This document shows, in pieces, positions 13,073 to 23,180 of a stretch of DNA of 64,000 nucleotides. The stretch's first letter is position 1. Every line of letters starts with the position of its first letter. Below the pieces are notes generated by a model. The model worked only from the letters and a program-made list of their open reading frames with translations, did no database searches and was not told the DNA's origin. The DNA comes from Symbiodinium sp. CCMP2592 (Eukaryota > Sar > Dinophyceae > Suessiales > Symbiodiniaceae): contig CAJNDT010000940.1 of NCBI GenBank assembly GCA_905221615.1, positions 47,488 through 111,487 on the forward strand. Reading direction: 5' to 3'. Position numbers and translations under genes: made by a program.

Positions 13073-13612
13073 ATGGCCGCAACAACTGCCGAAGCAGCTT
13101 TTGGCAGCACTTCCCGCGCGCTCAAGATTCACCCGCGTTGGCTGCAGCAGATCTTGGAAGGCACGAAGCGCATCGAGATCAGGAGCAGGCCCTGCCCCCA
13201 CGAAGGCTGGATCTCTTTGGCAGCCACCGGCGTCCTTGAAATACAAGGGCGGGCATTGATTTCCGGGTCGCGCCGGCTCACTGCAGCTGAGCGTGAAGAA
13301 CACGCAGGAGCTCTGGAGGTCGCAGTGCAAAGGGAATCAACGTACCATGTAGCTGTGATCGCAATCTACGAAAGCTTCAAGCGTCGGTGCCCATGACAGG
13401 TTCTGTCCTACGAAGATCCGTGGGCTTGGGAAATTGCGGACGTGCAGCGTTTACGACCACCGGTCGCCATTCCCAGCTGGGTGGCCAAGGGTAGCGTGCA
13501 GTGGCTGACTCGCGAGCGCTGGCAGCGTTGGGACGATGCACAGAGCAAGCCCAGCAACAATGCTCCAAAACGGGGCAAGCAGGTACGCAAAGTTCGGTCA
13601 ACCAACTGCTAA
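13073..13612 (+). pseudogene. ASCH-domain (PUA-like) protein broken by an in-frame TGA
   Basis: After a short N-terminus the frame reads ALKIHPRWLQQILEGTKRIE and continues with GWISLAATG, the start of an ASCH domain: a PUA-related RNA-binding fold in which the K-x-E-R core and the GWIxLAxTG strand are typical. A TGA at 13394-13396 stops it. The same frame, with no shift, continues with YEDPWAWEIADVQRLRPPVA and GSVQWL, which matches the usual C-terminal half of these domains, and ends at a TAA at 13610. So one nonsense codon splits an otherwise complete domain of about 180 codons. An upstream ATG at 13013 is an alternative start. It could be a pseudogene, a readthrough case or a sequencing error. 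The domain assignment rests on motif reading only. Confidence 0.6.
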
Positions 13613-13858
13613 GGCACAGCAGTGACGGTGAGCCTCCCAGAAGAACCACGCAGTTTTCACTAAGGAGCGCACAGGTCAGCGGCACTTCAAAGAAAAGACA
13701 GCGCGGCACGAGCGACAAGGTAGGAGACAGCATGAGCATGCGTGCGACGATGCTGAGCTCTGTCTGCCTCCTTGTCGGCTCCAGCACACAAGTAGCTGCG
13801 CTTCCACACATCAAGTAGTCACGAGGGAGAAAATACCTGAGTTGCCAGGCAATTCACG

Positions 13859-14461
13859 ATGCCGGCCATGAATTCCGCGAGGTGGTATCAACTGGATGGC
13901 AGCAGCAGCGAGGAGGAAAGTCTTGCATCCCCGAGTCCACCGACGTCCCCACGGCAACCGATTGTAAGGGGTGAGTACGCGGTGCCGGATCCACCTCTCC
14001 CGAGCGATCCGGACTTTCGGCGAGAAGTTCTTCGTGAGTGCGCGGAGCTGATGACCTTTGCGACACAGCATGCGCCTCCTTCCTACAAAGCAATGAAGAC
14101 CTGGCTTCGGTTGGAGTCACGAGGAGAGTGCTCGTCCTGCGCTTCCCAGAACTTCTTCAAAGTGATGCTGCTCATGGGCTGGACACGTGACAAGATAGGC
14201 TGGTTCCATTACCCCTGCTTCAAAGCCTTGTGGGAGTCAGCCGGACGTGACCGGGCGCACGCCTTCCCGGTGCAACGCAGAGTGGGCATCTACCTGTACA
14301 GGCGGGGCGGACGGCAATGCATGCAGTTCCACTACTACGCCCTGAATTATGCCATGTGTGGAGACTATTTTCTCCCCGACGTTCAGAAGCCCTTGTCTGC
14401 CTACGGCTTCGTGAATCGCTTGGAGAAAGTCTGGGACGGCATCGGTTCCTGGCGAGCCTGA
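13859..14461 (+). CDS. Hypothetical protein with C2HC zinc-binding pattern
   Basis: A 200-aa frame with ATGs at 13859 and 13868. The N-terminus is rich in Ser, Pro and Glu and probably disordered. Residues about 90-125 hold C-x2-C-x22-H-x2-C with the flanking sequence GWFHYPCFKALW. That WFHxxCF arrangement recalls PARP-type or related treble-clef fingers, although the spacing between the two metal-ligand pairs is shorter than in classical PARP fingers. The C-terminal half has aromatic-rich segments (QFHYYALNYAMCGDYF) without a motif I know. Possibly a nucleic-acid-binding protein; that is inference. Non-repetitive composition and length favour a real gene. Confidence 0.5.
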   Translation: MPAMNSARWYQLDGSSSEEESLASPSPPTSPRQPIVRGEYAVPDPPLPSDPDFRREVLRECAELMTFATQHAPPSYKAMKTWLRLESRGECSSCASQNFFKVMLLMGWTRDKIGWFHYPCFKALWESAGRDRAHAFPVQRRVGIYLYRRGGRQCMQFHYYALNYAMCGDYFLPDVQKPLSAYGFVNRLEKVWDGIGSWRA

Positions 14462-14745
14462 GTCCGAGATGCGAGAGCTGCTAGCTGCTAGCTGGCTCCA
14501 GGGGCCAGGACAACCTGGGCGCAGTCCCGAACAGCGGGCTTCAAAACTGTCTACCGTACCCATGCTGGCAAAAGTGAGAGCTGCTATGCAGGATTTAATA
14601 AAAGCTCCAGGCATAGAGCACCTGTAGAGAAATGGGGCTTGAAGCGTGACTCTGTCCTGCACTGGCATGGCTGACTGCGTGCGCAAGGTGTTTCGGCTGC
14701 AGATCGGTCGCCGAAGCTGTCGTCCTTTCGCTAGACCCACGAGAT

Positions 14746-15357
14746 ATGGAGTGCTGCCGCGTCGAATCGGACGTTCTGGCCTCAGAGCACTGGGAGCAGC
14801 CGTGCCCATGTAAGTGGTCCTTGACCCGTTGGGTGAAATCGGAGCAATGTTCCAGAGTGGAGCAACAGCAGCCTGTCGAGATTTATGCCTATGATGCTCC
14901 CATCCCGTGCGCCCGCCATTGTGCCTGGGAGCACCCTTGTGTCTGGGAGCACTGCAAGACGTTCACGGCGGACGGCGAGCAAGTGTGGGTTTACCGGGCA
15001 CTACTCCCAGGCCACCTACGCGTCCCTCCCGGGCAGTCGTGCCTCTTCCACCTGGCCATCCGCAAGATACGTCCAGACCTGCACGTTTGCTTCGAAATGG
15101 CAGACGCGGATGCAGGGAAGCAGCTGTCTGTGCGAAGCGCTTTCTCGGGCGACTTCATCTTGGAGATGCGCGAGCCCAAGCATAATCGAATCTCTTTGGG
15201 CAGTGTGGAGACGGTGCTGCGCTGGCAGCTAGGGCTCACGGAACAGCAGAATATCATATCGCATGAGCAACCGCCGGTGAGCTTCGACGTGTCGGACACC
15301 CAGTCGGACGCGCACATCTCCGAGGACGAGTCAGAGATCTCGGACTTCAGCTTCTGA
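14746..15357 (+). CDS. Hypothetical 203-aa protein with acidic tail
   Basis: An open frame beginning at an ATG in gatATGgag. The first third is rich in Cys, Trp and Glu (CAWEHPCVWEHC). The middle reads like a compact beta-rich domain (VWVYRALLPGHLRVPPGQSC onwards). The last 35 residues are acidic and Ser-rich (SDTQSDAHISEDESEISDFS). I recognise no family. It lies about 285 bp after the preceding gene on the same strand, consistent with a unidirectional dinoflagellate gene row. Confidence 0.5.
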   Translation: MECCRVESDVLASEHWEQPCPCKWSLTRWVKSEQCSRVEQQQPVEIYAYDAPIPCARHCAWEHPCVWEHCKTFTADGEQVWVYRALLPGHLRVPPGQSCLFHLAIRKIRPDLHVCFEMADADAGKQLSVRSAFSGDFILEMREPKHNRISLGSVETVLRWQLGLTEQQNIISHEQPPVSFDVSDTQSDAHISEDESEISDFSF

Positions 15358-15632
15358 GCTGGTGAGCAGATTGGCTGCGCAGATGAAGACCTGTAGTGGC
15401 AAGTAGAGCTAGACATCGCGTGCTGAGGCACGTCACCTTCGCAGGGCATGTTCAAAAAAATAGGTTGTGGAGAGAACGAACGCAGCCTGCCCACCGCTGT
15501 ATACAGCGACAGTGCCATCAGCAGTTTCGCGGCAATTATGAGCTCACTACATCACCCCGCTTGCAGTCCCAAGCCCGACAGCACTGGCAGCTTAGTGCAG
15601 CAACCACAGGTCTCACTTGCTCTGCAGTAGCA

Positions 15633-16148
15633 ATGGCATTGGCCGTGCGGCGTTCCTTCGAGCCTCTACCCTGGGCCACGGTCAAGTCAGACGCTGTTGC
15701 AACTCTTCGGAAACAAGCTGGCGCGAATCAACCTCTTGGGCCGCCTGTCGCTGGCGCGGCTGATCGGCTGGGGCGCCACAGCAGCGACCTTGCTTTCCTT
15801 GTGTCCTGGCTTCCCGAGGAAGATGTGGCATGGCTGACAGCATGGTCATCGTCGCAAGCCATGTCTCTCGACAATGCAGCAAAGCAAATCGTGCACGCAT
15901 TCAAAGAAGCAGAAAGAAGGTTGATCGCAACACCGATCCCATTGGCTTTGCCCAACTTGGAAGTCTTGCCCGAAGCTGTGGAGCTTCCAGGTGCTCCTGA
16001 CGCTGCGGAGACGGATAAGAGCGAAGTGTGTGAGCCTCGTGTGAAGCGACAGCGGCAATCTCAAACGGGGCCGTCCCAGCTTCTGCGCCACGCTGCAAGT
16101 TCAGCTGCTCAACGACGGCAGCGGCAGCAGCAGCAGCAGCAGCTGTAG
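15633..16148 (+). CDS. Hypothetical 171-aa protein ending in poly-Gln
   Basis: I start at the ATG in caATGg, which follows a pyrimidine-rich TCTCACTTGCTCTGCAG acceptor by a few bases; the frame is open upstream but without a better start. The protein has an Ala- and Leu-rich helical middle (about residues 45-100), a Pro/Leu/Glu segment, a basic KRQRQ cluster and a C-terminal Gln run from a CAG repeat. No domain is recognised. The CAG run may vary in length between individuals. Confidence 0.45.
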   Translation: MALAVRRSFEPLPWATVKSDAVATLRKQAGANQPLGPPVAGAADRLGRHSSDLAFLVSWLPEEDVAWLTAWSSSQAMSLDNAAKQIVHAFKEAERRLIATPIPLALPNLEVLPEAVELPGAPDAAETDKSEVCEPRVKRQRQSQTGPSQLLRHAASSAAQRRQRQQQQQQL

Positions 16149-16502
16149 CGCCGTGGATTCCAAATCAATCACACCTGGGCTGGCTAGGTTGCAGCCAGTA
16201 GCACGAGGATCTGCACCGCTGCCGCCTACAACAGGTGAATCAGCAGGGGCAAGAAACGAGCACAGCTTGTCCCAACCTTCCGAAAAACATGCTTGCGCTC
16301 CTTGAATGGATTCGGCTTGTGCATAGCTTTGCTTGATCGGGACTCCAGATCCACCGCCTGTCCGTGTAACGCAAGCAGTGTCCAAGTTTGCAAGCGGCTT
16401 CAGGTAGGCTTTGCCAATTACTGCGACACGAAGCCTGCGAGCTTGGGCAACCATCCGGCTCGAGAGACTGCCTGTTCCTGCGCCATTATCAGTTGCCGCG
16501 GC
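16149..16502. other. Intergenic stretch
   Basis: No domain-bearing frame seen. The frame of the next gene stays open back to about 16293 but has no ATG before 16503, so this may be a 5' leader or an unrecognised exon. Confidence 0.4.
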
Positions 16503-17168
16503 ATGTCGCTGGAGAAGATTCTAGAAGCTGCTGGCACGAACTGCATCCCATTGCTGGGGATAGCTGGCGCGGTGCCGCTGCTTCGATGCAGTAGGAATTG
16601 CTTGGCCACCGGCCCCGGTGTTCAGGGCACTTCGCTGCGGGTCTACATCGCAAGCAGCATCCGTCGGGCACGGGCCGCATTGAAGCCTCTTCTGGATGGT
16701 CGCCTGCGGTTGCCCGGCTTTCATGCCCCGGGATTTCCAGTTTACGTGGAACCATCACGCCCACATAGGGCCTTTTGGTTGGACCCACACTCACATCCAT
16801 GGCACGGCTGGCTCGGCAGCGAGAACCGCATGATTGAGTGGCTGTACGACGCAGACCTTCTTGCCTTCACACCTGCAGAAGCAGTCCTGATCATGAATGC
16901 GTGGTTTCCGTACCTGCGAGCAGAAGGGGCCCAGCTCAGCGACTTCTTCCAGGATGCCAGAGCCAGGTTCTTCTACAAGCCCTGCCAAGGACAAACCGCT
17001 GAGGATGAAACCGGTCCTCTGCGCAAACCTGCCGCAAGTCTTGTCATCATCTTTAATTACTGCGGCTTCGAAGGTGTTGTCTGGGCGGGTGCAATAGCAG
17101 ACCCTCGACAAAACTTTTGTCAAAGTCGGTCTGCCAAAGGCGCACACGGCGAGTTCCGTTTGGTCTAG
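16503..17168 (+). CDS. Hypothetical 221-aa protein
   Basis: Open frame from the first in-frame ATG. The N-terminal 30 residues are fairly hydrophobic (CIPLLGIAGAVPLL), perhaps a membrane-associated helix. The central region is rich in aromatic residues, His and Pro (FHAPGFPVYVEPSRPHRAFW, then HPWHGWLG), and the C-terminal part again has hydrophobic segments (SLVIIFNYCGFEGVVWAG). I cannot assign a family. It is the last gene before satellite block IV. A spliced upstream exon is possible. Confidence 0.45.
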   Translation: MSLEKILEAAGTNCIPLLGIAGAVPLLRCSRNCLATGPGVQGTSLRVYIASSIRRARAALKPLLDGRLRLPGFHAPGFPVYVEPSRPHRAFWLDPHSHPWHGWLGSENRMIEWLYDADLLAFTPAEAVLIMNAWFPYLRAEGAQLSDFFQDARARFFYKPCQGQTAEDETGPLRKPAASLVIIFNYCGFEGVVWAGAIADPRQNFCQSRSAKGAHGEFRLV

Positions 17169-17310
17169 CGGCAGTTGTGGCAGGTGCAGAAGCTCGGGTG
17201 AAAACTCACTAGCGCGTGTCTGAGAATGTCATGATACCGTCAAGTTGAAGCGGACCATCCCGCCCAGGCTTTCGCAAAGAAGAAGAAGTACCTCCTGAAC
17301 CGCCCACGCG

Positions 17311-18508
17311 GACAAAGAAGGAAGACCTGCCGGAGAGCCAGTTCGCTTATCCTGGGGACAAAGAAGGAGGACCTGCCGGAGAGCCAGTTCGCTTATCCTG
17401 GGGACAAAGAAGGAGGACCTGCCGGAGAGCCAGTTCGCTTATCCTGGGGACAAAGAAGGAGGACCTGCCGGAGAGCCAGTTCGCTTATCCTGGGGACAGA
17501 GAAGGAGGACCTGCCGGAGAGCCAGTTCGCTTATCCTGGGGACAAAGAACGAGGACCTGCCGGAGAGCCAGTTCGCTTATCCTGGGAACAAAGAAGGAGG
17601 ACCTGCCGGAGAGCCAGTTCGCTTATCCTGGGGACAGAGAAGGAGGAGGACCTGCGGGAGAGCCAGTTCGCTTGTCCTGGGGACAAAGAAGGAGGACCTG
17701 CCAGAGAGCCAGTTCGCTTCCTGTGGGGACAAAGAAGGAGGACCTGCCGGAGAGCCAGTTCGCTTATCCTGGGGACAAAGAAGGAGGATCTGCCGGAGAG
17801 CCAGTTCGCTTATCCTGGGGACAAAGAAGGAGGACCTGCCGGAGAGCCAGTTCGCTTATCCTGGGGACAAAGAAGGAGGACCTGCCGGAGAGCCAGTTCG
17901 CTTATCCTGGGGACAAAGAAGGAGGACCTGCCGGAGAGCCAGTTCGCTTATCCTGGGGACAAAGAAGGAGGACCTGCCGGAGAGCCAGTTCGCTTATCCT
18001 GGGGACAAAGAAGGAGGACCTGCCGGAGAGCCAGTTCGCTTATCCTGGGGGCAAAGAAGGAGGACTTGCCGGAGAGCCAGTTCGCTTATCCTGGGGACAA
18101 AGAAGGAGGACCTGCCGGAGAGCCAGTTCGCTTATCCTGGGGGGAAATAAAGAAGGAGGACGCGGAGAGCCAGTTCGCGGACAAAGAAGGAAGAGTTAGC
18201 CTGGGGACAAAGAAGGAGGACCTGCCGGAGAGCCAGTTCGCTTATCCTGGGGACAAAGAAGGAGGACCTGCCGGAGAGCCAGTTCGCTTATCCTGGGGAC
18301 AAAGAAGGAGGACCTGCCGGAGAGCCAGTTCGCTTATCCTGGGGACAAAGAAGGAAGACCTGCCCGAGAGCCAGTTCGCTTATCCTGGGGACAAAGAAGG
18401 AGGACCTGCCGGAGAGCCAGTTCGCTTCTCCTGGGGACAAAGAAGGAGGACCTGCCGGAGAGCCAGTTCGCTTATCCTGGGGACAAAGAAGGAGGACCTG
18501 CCGGAGAT
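17311..18508 (+). repeat. 47-bp satellite, block IV
   Basis: About 25 units close to consensus. The last 90 bp or more, including a variant reading CGCTTCTCCTGG, match the corresponding end of block V at 46356-46442, so this edge belongs to the large duplicated segment. Confidence 0.95.
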
Positions 18509-19900
18509 GCAGTCTTGGGGTGACCTAGCCGCAGCCTTCAGCAGATTTTGATTTCTAGTGTTGTTAGTATGACCAACCGAAACCTACGAAATATTTGTGT
18601 GGACTTGGCTACAACACCTTCATCGTCGCGGCAAAGAACGACGACTTCCCGCAGGGCCACGACGCCTATGCAAGCGAGAAAAAAGGAGGACTTCGTGAAG
18701 GGCTAGATCACAACAGGACGTTCCCGACGGGCTAGTTTGCTGGCAGTGTGGAAGCGACCTGGCCGCAGTCAAGGAGTCTGGGGTGACCCAGGTTCTGCAG
18801 TGACTCACGGCTGGAGTGACTCAAGGCTGGGGTGACTCAGAACTGGGTTTGCCAGTGATCCAGCCTTGTGGGGTGATGCAGTCTTGGGGTGACCTAGCCT
18901 TCAGCAGATTTTGATTTCTAGTGTTGTTAGTATGACCAACCGAAACCTACGAAATATTTGTGTGGACTTGGCTACAACACCTTCATCGTCGCGGCAAAGA
19001 ACGACGACTTCCCGCAGGGCCACGACGCTTATCCAGGGGAGAAAGAAGGAGGACTTCGTGAAGGGCTAGATCACAACAGGACGTTCCCGACGGGCTAGTT
19101 TGCTGGCAGTGTGGAAGCGACCTGGCCGCAGTCAAGGAGTCTGGGGTGACCCAGGTTCTGCAGTGACTCACGGCTGGAGTGACTCAAGGCTGGGGTGACT
19201 CAGTTCTGGCAAACCCAGTTCTGAGGTGACTCAGCTCTTGAAGTGATCCAGCCTTGTGGGGTGATGCAGTCTTGGGGTGACCTAGCCTTCAGCAGATTTT
19301 GATTTCTAGTGTTGTTAGTATAACCAATCGGCACCTACGAAACATTGGCGCGAACGTGGCTACAACACCTTCATTGTCGCGGCAAAGAACGACGACTTCC
19401 CGCAGGGCGACGGCTTATCCAGGGGAGAAAGAAGGAGGACTTCGTGAAGGGCTAGATCACAACAGGACGTTCCCGACGGGCTAGTTTGCTGGCAGTGTGG
19501 AAGCGACCTGGCCGCAGTCAAGGAGTCTGGGGTGACCCAGGTTCTGCAGTGACTCACGGCTGGAGTGACTCAAGGCTGGGGTGACTCAGTTCTGGCAAAC
19601 CCAGTCCTGAGGTGACTCAGCTCTTGAAGTGATCCAGCCATGTGGGGTGATGCAGTCTTGGGGTGACCTAGCCTTCAGCAGATTTTGATTTCTAGTGTTG
19701 TTAGTATGACCAACCGAAACCTACGAAATATTTGTGTGGACTTGGCTACAACACCTTCATCGTCGCGGCAAAGAACTACGGCTTCCCGCAGGGCGACGAC
19801 GCTCATCCACGGGAGAAAGAAGGAGGATTTCGTGAAGGGCTAGATCACAACAGGACGTTCCCGACGGGCTAGTTTGCTGGCTGTGTGGAAGCGACCTGGC
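18509..19900 (+). repeat. Tandem repeat of about 370-390 bp, four units (copy 1)
   Basis: The landmark TGCAGTCTTGGGGTGACCTA recurs near 18509, 18877, 19265 and 19650. Units share GGCAAAGAACGACGACTT, TTATCCAGGGGAGAAAGAAG and the TGACTC/GGGGTGA run with the 635-bp repeat at 8.7-12.2 kb, so the two arrays are diverged relatives. The last unit is cut off and followed by unique DNA leading into the 475-aa gene. Confidence 0.9.
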
Positions 19901-20187
19901 CGCAATAGACTCTTGTCTGCGAATGGTTCGATACAGAACGAGCCGCCTGCATCAATTTACGGAATGCGCAATGTACAGTGAGGTAGCTACGTGCGTCTCG
20001 ATTTTGGAGCACATGCCCTGGCATCCTCAGCTGTGAAAGCACAAAAGCTGCACTGTGTGCTTGTCTGTCGTGTCGCACAGTCTCTGTCGAGTTTAGCAGC
20101 CATCCGGGACACGTGTTCCGCCTGCCGTGCCGAGCACAAGCAGCAGTCAGACTTGCCCTACTTTTCTTCTCCTCGTCTTCTGTAGCC

Positions 20188-21615
20188 ATGGGCAAATGGA
20201 CACCGCGGAAATCGGCGGGCAAGCGCGTCGCGAAAGATGACAAGACCAAGGGGAAGTATCCGCCGGGCATTCCCTTCTACAGGCTACCCGTGAAAGCATT
20301 CCTCCGAAGCTGGCCCGACGAGGATGGTTGCATGCTCTTGACGGAGAAGCAAGCTCCTTCCGACTATTTCACTGCTTCGAAGTTGGCAGAGCAGCTGACA
20401 GCCGAATCTTCCGAGTGCGTTGCTCGGCTAGGCTTGGGAGTCAGCCTGGCCGCCGCTGCACTGGAATCTTGTGCAGCAGCTTTGGCGGTGCTGCCGGCAG
20501 CGTCGGCAGACAAGAAGTATGGACAGACCGGGATTCCCGCTGTCAAGAAGATTCTGGAAGCCCTCCGTGCCTCGCTCGCTGTGGCCAACATGACCAATAA
20601 GGAATGCGCAGATGCTTCCTCGGCGTCGCCCCAAATTGAGAAGGTGCTTAAGAAGTTGGGGAAGAAGGACGCGTTGAAGCAGCAAGTCAAGGACTTTGCG
20701 CGCCTGGCGGACACCAGCTCCCGCATGTATGCAGGTGCCATGGCCGGCTTGGAGCTCTGCACCCTGGCGGCCAACCCGAAAGTTTGGGCAAAGAAGATCC
20801 CGGACGAAAAGGAGCAGGACAAGGCCGTACAGAGGTTCATGCGCAAGAAGACTCTGGAGACTTGTGCGCAAGCCGTGGCGACTACCAACGCTGCTCGCTT
20901 GGAAGCCAAGGCTCCGCGAAAGAAGCGTGCTTTCGGAGACAGCAGCAATGACGGGGACGCCAGCGAAGAGGACTCCCGCTCCGAGTCCGACCAGAACTCG
21001 GGCGGTAGAGGATCTGACACCGACAGCGACAAGGAGTCGCGCTCGTCTTCTGCTTCCAAAGAAAGCCAGAGGAGGAAGAAGAAGGCAAAGAAGCCGAAGG
21101 CTCCGAAGAAGCCTGCGGCGCCGGAGAAGCCACCTGCGGAGAAGCCGGCTGCAGTTGATCTCCGTGTGGACGACGAGGAGGATGATGTAGAGGAGGAAGC
21201 TGCTGCAGATCCACATCTGTCCTGGGAAGAATCCGAGGTGGTCAAGTTTGCCGAGGAGCTGCAGACTATGGTTGCAAACCAGGACAACAAGAAGGAGAGG
21301 CTGCCGTTGTCTGCGCTGGTCGCACTGCTGGATAACGTGCCCGAGCCCGTGCTGACGGAGCATGGACTTGCCAAGGTTCTGCAGACATTGAAGCAGATGA
21401 CGCGCCTACCGAAGAAGGAGAAGCTGATCACCATCTTCGAGAGCATGCAGGGTATGGCAGCCAAAGCAAAGAGCCTGCAGGGCCTGCACGAGCAGGTCCA
21501 CCCTGCGCCGGACGCCGGCTTGGCAGCAGAGGTAGAAGCACCGCCAGAAGCACCGCCAGCAGCGCCTGCCGTGGTCGAGGAGATCATGGAGAATGATGAG
21601 CCGGGAGACGATTGA
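20188..21615 (+). CDS. Helitron-associated 475-aa Lys/Glu-rich protein (copy 1)
   Basis: The ATG (ccATGggc) is placed two bases after a strong pyrimidine tract ending TCTTCTGTAG, a good acceptor for spliced-leader trans-splicing. Residues 1-25 are basic; 40-240 form a helical Ala/Leu-rich region; about 245-350 are low complexity, Ser/Asp/Glu followed by Lys/Pro/Ala (KKAKKPKAPKKPAAPEKP); about 370-440 form a predicted helical bundle (LPLSALVALLDNVPEPVLTE) that weakly recalls TFIIS N-terminal or LEDGF-type domains; the tail is acidic. No enzyme motif is seen. The same gene precedes Rep in the second segment with very few changes, so it may be an accessory protein of the element, perhaps DNA- or chromatin-binding. 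That role is inference. Confidence 0.75.
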   Translation: MGKWTPRKSAGKRVAKDDKTKGKYPPGIPFYRLPVKAFLRSWPDEDGCMLLTEKQAPSDYFTASKLAEQLTAESSECVARLGLGVSLAAAALESCAAALAVLPAASADKKYGQTGIPAVKKILEALRASLAVANMTNKECADASSASPQIEKVLKKLGKKDALKQQVKDFARLADTSSRMYAGAMAGLELCTLAANPKVWAKKIPDEKEQDKAVQRFMRKKTLETCAQAVATTNAARLEAKAPRKKRAFGDSSNDGDASEEDSRSESDQNSGGRGSDTDSDKESRSSSASKESQRRKKKAKKPKAPKKPAAPEKPPAEKPAAVDLRVDDEEDDVEEEAAADPHLSWEESEVVKFAEELQTMVANQDNKKERLPLSALVALLDNVPEPVLTEHGLAKVLQTLKQMTRLPKKEKLITIFESMQGMAAKAKSLQGLHEQVHPAPDAGLAAEVEAPPEAPPAAPAVVEEIMENDEPGDD

Positions 21616-22067
21616 ATGCCCGTGCAGGCTGTCGTCATGTTTAAAGGCGTGGCATTGCAAGTATAGCACAGGCACAGCCCGCTCTTTTCGAGTTGTACAG
21701 CATTTACCGACCAACGCTTCACCGTTTCATTTTCCATGCAAAATCAAGGGCTTGCCTCATCATGCTGTTCTTCGCTGCTGCTTGAACAAGCTTGCGTGGA
21801 CAGGCTTGACTTGCGCCGTTCGGCCCTGGTTCGACGAGGTCTTCAAGGTAGGATAGCACTTGTAGGAATACTTGGGGCGATCTCGCGATCCCAACTGTGC
21901 AAGCCATGCCCTCTGTGTGTCCTGGCGCAGCGAGCTCTGCTTGCTGCTTCTCGGCGCAGAGCCCCGGACGCGCAGCGCACCGAGGCAAATTTCCAACATG
22001 TGCACCTTGACGGCAGTTGAACCGAATGAATGCTTTTGTGCCCACAGTCGCGAGTTGCCCGTTGTGA
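21616..22067 (+). other. Leader between the 475-aa gene and Rep (copy 1)
   Basis: Contains the 3' trailer of the 475-aa gene and probably an unrecognised first exon of Rep: the Rep frame is open from 22068 with no ATG until well inside the conserved part. AG acceptors occur (CCCACAG at about 22047 and GCCTGAG at about 22079). I could not decide the exon structure. Confidence 0.4.
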
Positions 22068-22388
22068 ACCGAGCCTGAGGTCTTCTGTGATCCGCACCGT
22101 CTGGCCACAGCTTGTGTCCAGATACGATCGCGCGGGCACATCAAACGCTTGCTGTTGGCCTTGACGCCTGAGTGTCAGCTTCTTGCCCTGGAGCGTGTGC
22201 CGGAGGAACTCCGTGGGTATTTCCAAACAGAGCTGGCCAAGCCAAAGTTGTGCATGGGCATGGACGGCGAGCGATGCACCTTTGCGCGTGGAGGTCCTGT
22301 TCAGGTGAAGGGTCAGGCCGCGCGCTGCCTCTTCTGTCGACCCGAAGATCTTTGGCCGCTCTGCGAAGACGACGCGGGCAAGCGAGAG

Positions 22389-22448
22389 GCAGGACTTTTG
22401 CATGCCTAGCGGCAGACAACAACAAGCACAAATCTTTCCCTGTTCCAG
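22389..22448 (+). other. Probable 60-nt GC-AG intron (copy 1)
   Basis: Joins the frame ending ...DDAGKRE to the frame starting VLGKLRRM. The sequence runs GCAGGA...TTCCAG, has an in-frame stop (TAG at about 22407) and a pyrimidine-rich end. A donor a few bases upstream would also keep the frame, so the donor is uncertain. Confidence 0.5.
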
Positions 22449-23180
22449 GTGCTCGGCAAACTCCGTCGTATGTCAGCAGCCAGTCGTGCCCGTGCTCTGG
22501 CAGAGCGCTTACCGCCCGGTGCCACCATGGAATATTTTCAGGCACAGCTGCAGGGCCCGGCACCCAAGCGCGCGGCTGGGCGGGGTGGCCGGCGACCGCC
22601 GGATAAGCAGCAGCTGCCGGACTTGTGGCAGGGTGCTTTGGCGTCGCGGCAAGCAGCTGGAGGCCCGGCATCAGCGGCGATGAAGAAGAAGTATCGAGAG
22701 CAGGTGCTGGCAGACAGGGCTCGAGCGCGGCGTCGCATGGGCCAGCCTGCCAATCGCACCAAAGCTGGCGAGACTGTGGACAACACGACTGGGCTGCCGC
22801 CGGCGAAGCGTCGGCGGCTGGCTGAGAACTTCGAGCGCTGGTGCCTCTATGACTCGTGGAGCCTGTGCACAAACTGCGGCCTCCTCGCACCTTGCGACCT
22901 CACGGAGAGCAGCCTGAGCAAGCCACAGCAGCCCACCCATTCCTCGGGCAAGTGCTCCAGGTGCCAAGCTGTCCGGGTGCAGCCGGTTGTGACAGTGGCA
23001 GATGTGCCAGAAGCATTGCGAGGGCTTAGTTCAGAAGCTGCGCAAGCCTTGTCACCTCTGGAGATCGATGTGGGGCCGGTCGTTCGCGCCGAGCACAAGT
23101 CCGGGTACCGTCAGAAGACGACCTTGATCCGCTTCCGCTGGCAGACGACGGCGGTGAAGAAGCGCCTCAAGCTCTTACAG

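Noticed and set aside
20181-20200. Relic spliced-leader sequence (GTAGCCAT) at the start of the 475-aa gene
   Set aside because: Only eight bases match the known dinoflagellate leader, and copy 2 reads GCAGCCAT; it is explained by the acceptor plus start context.
20364-21737. 457-codon reverse frame opposite the 475-aa gene (also 48227-49687)
   Set aside because: Antisense shadow of a high-GC, Lys/Glu/Ala-rich gene; the forward frame has the better start and composition.
22141-22890. 249-codon reverse frame rich in Pro/Ala/Ser
   Set aside because: Lies opposite conserved Rep N-terminal coding sequence; no domain.
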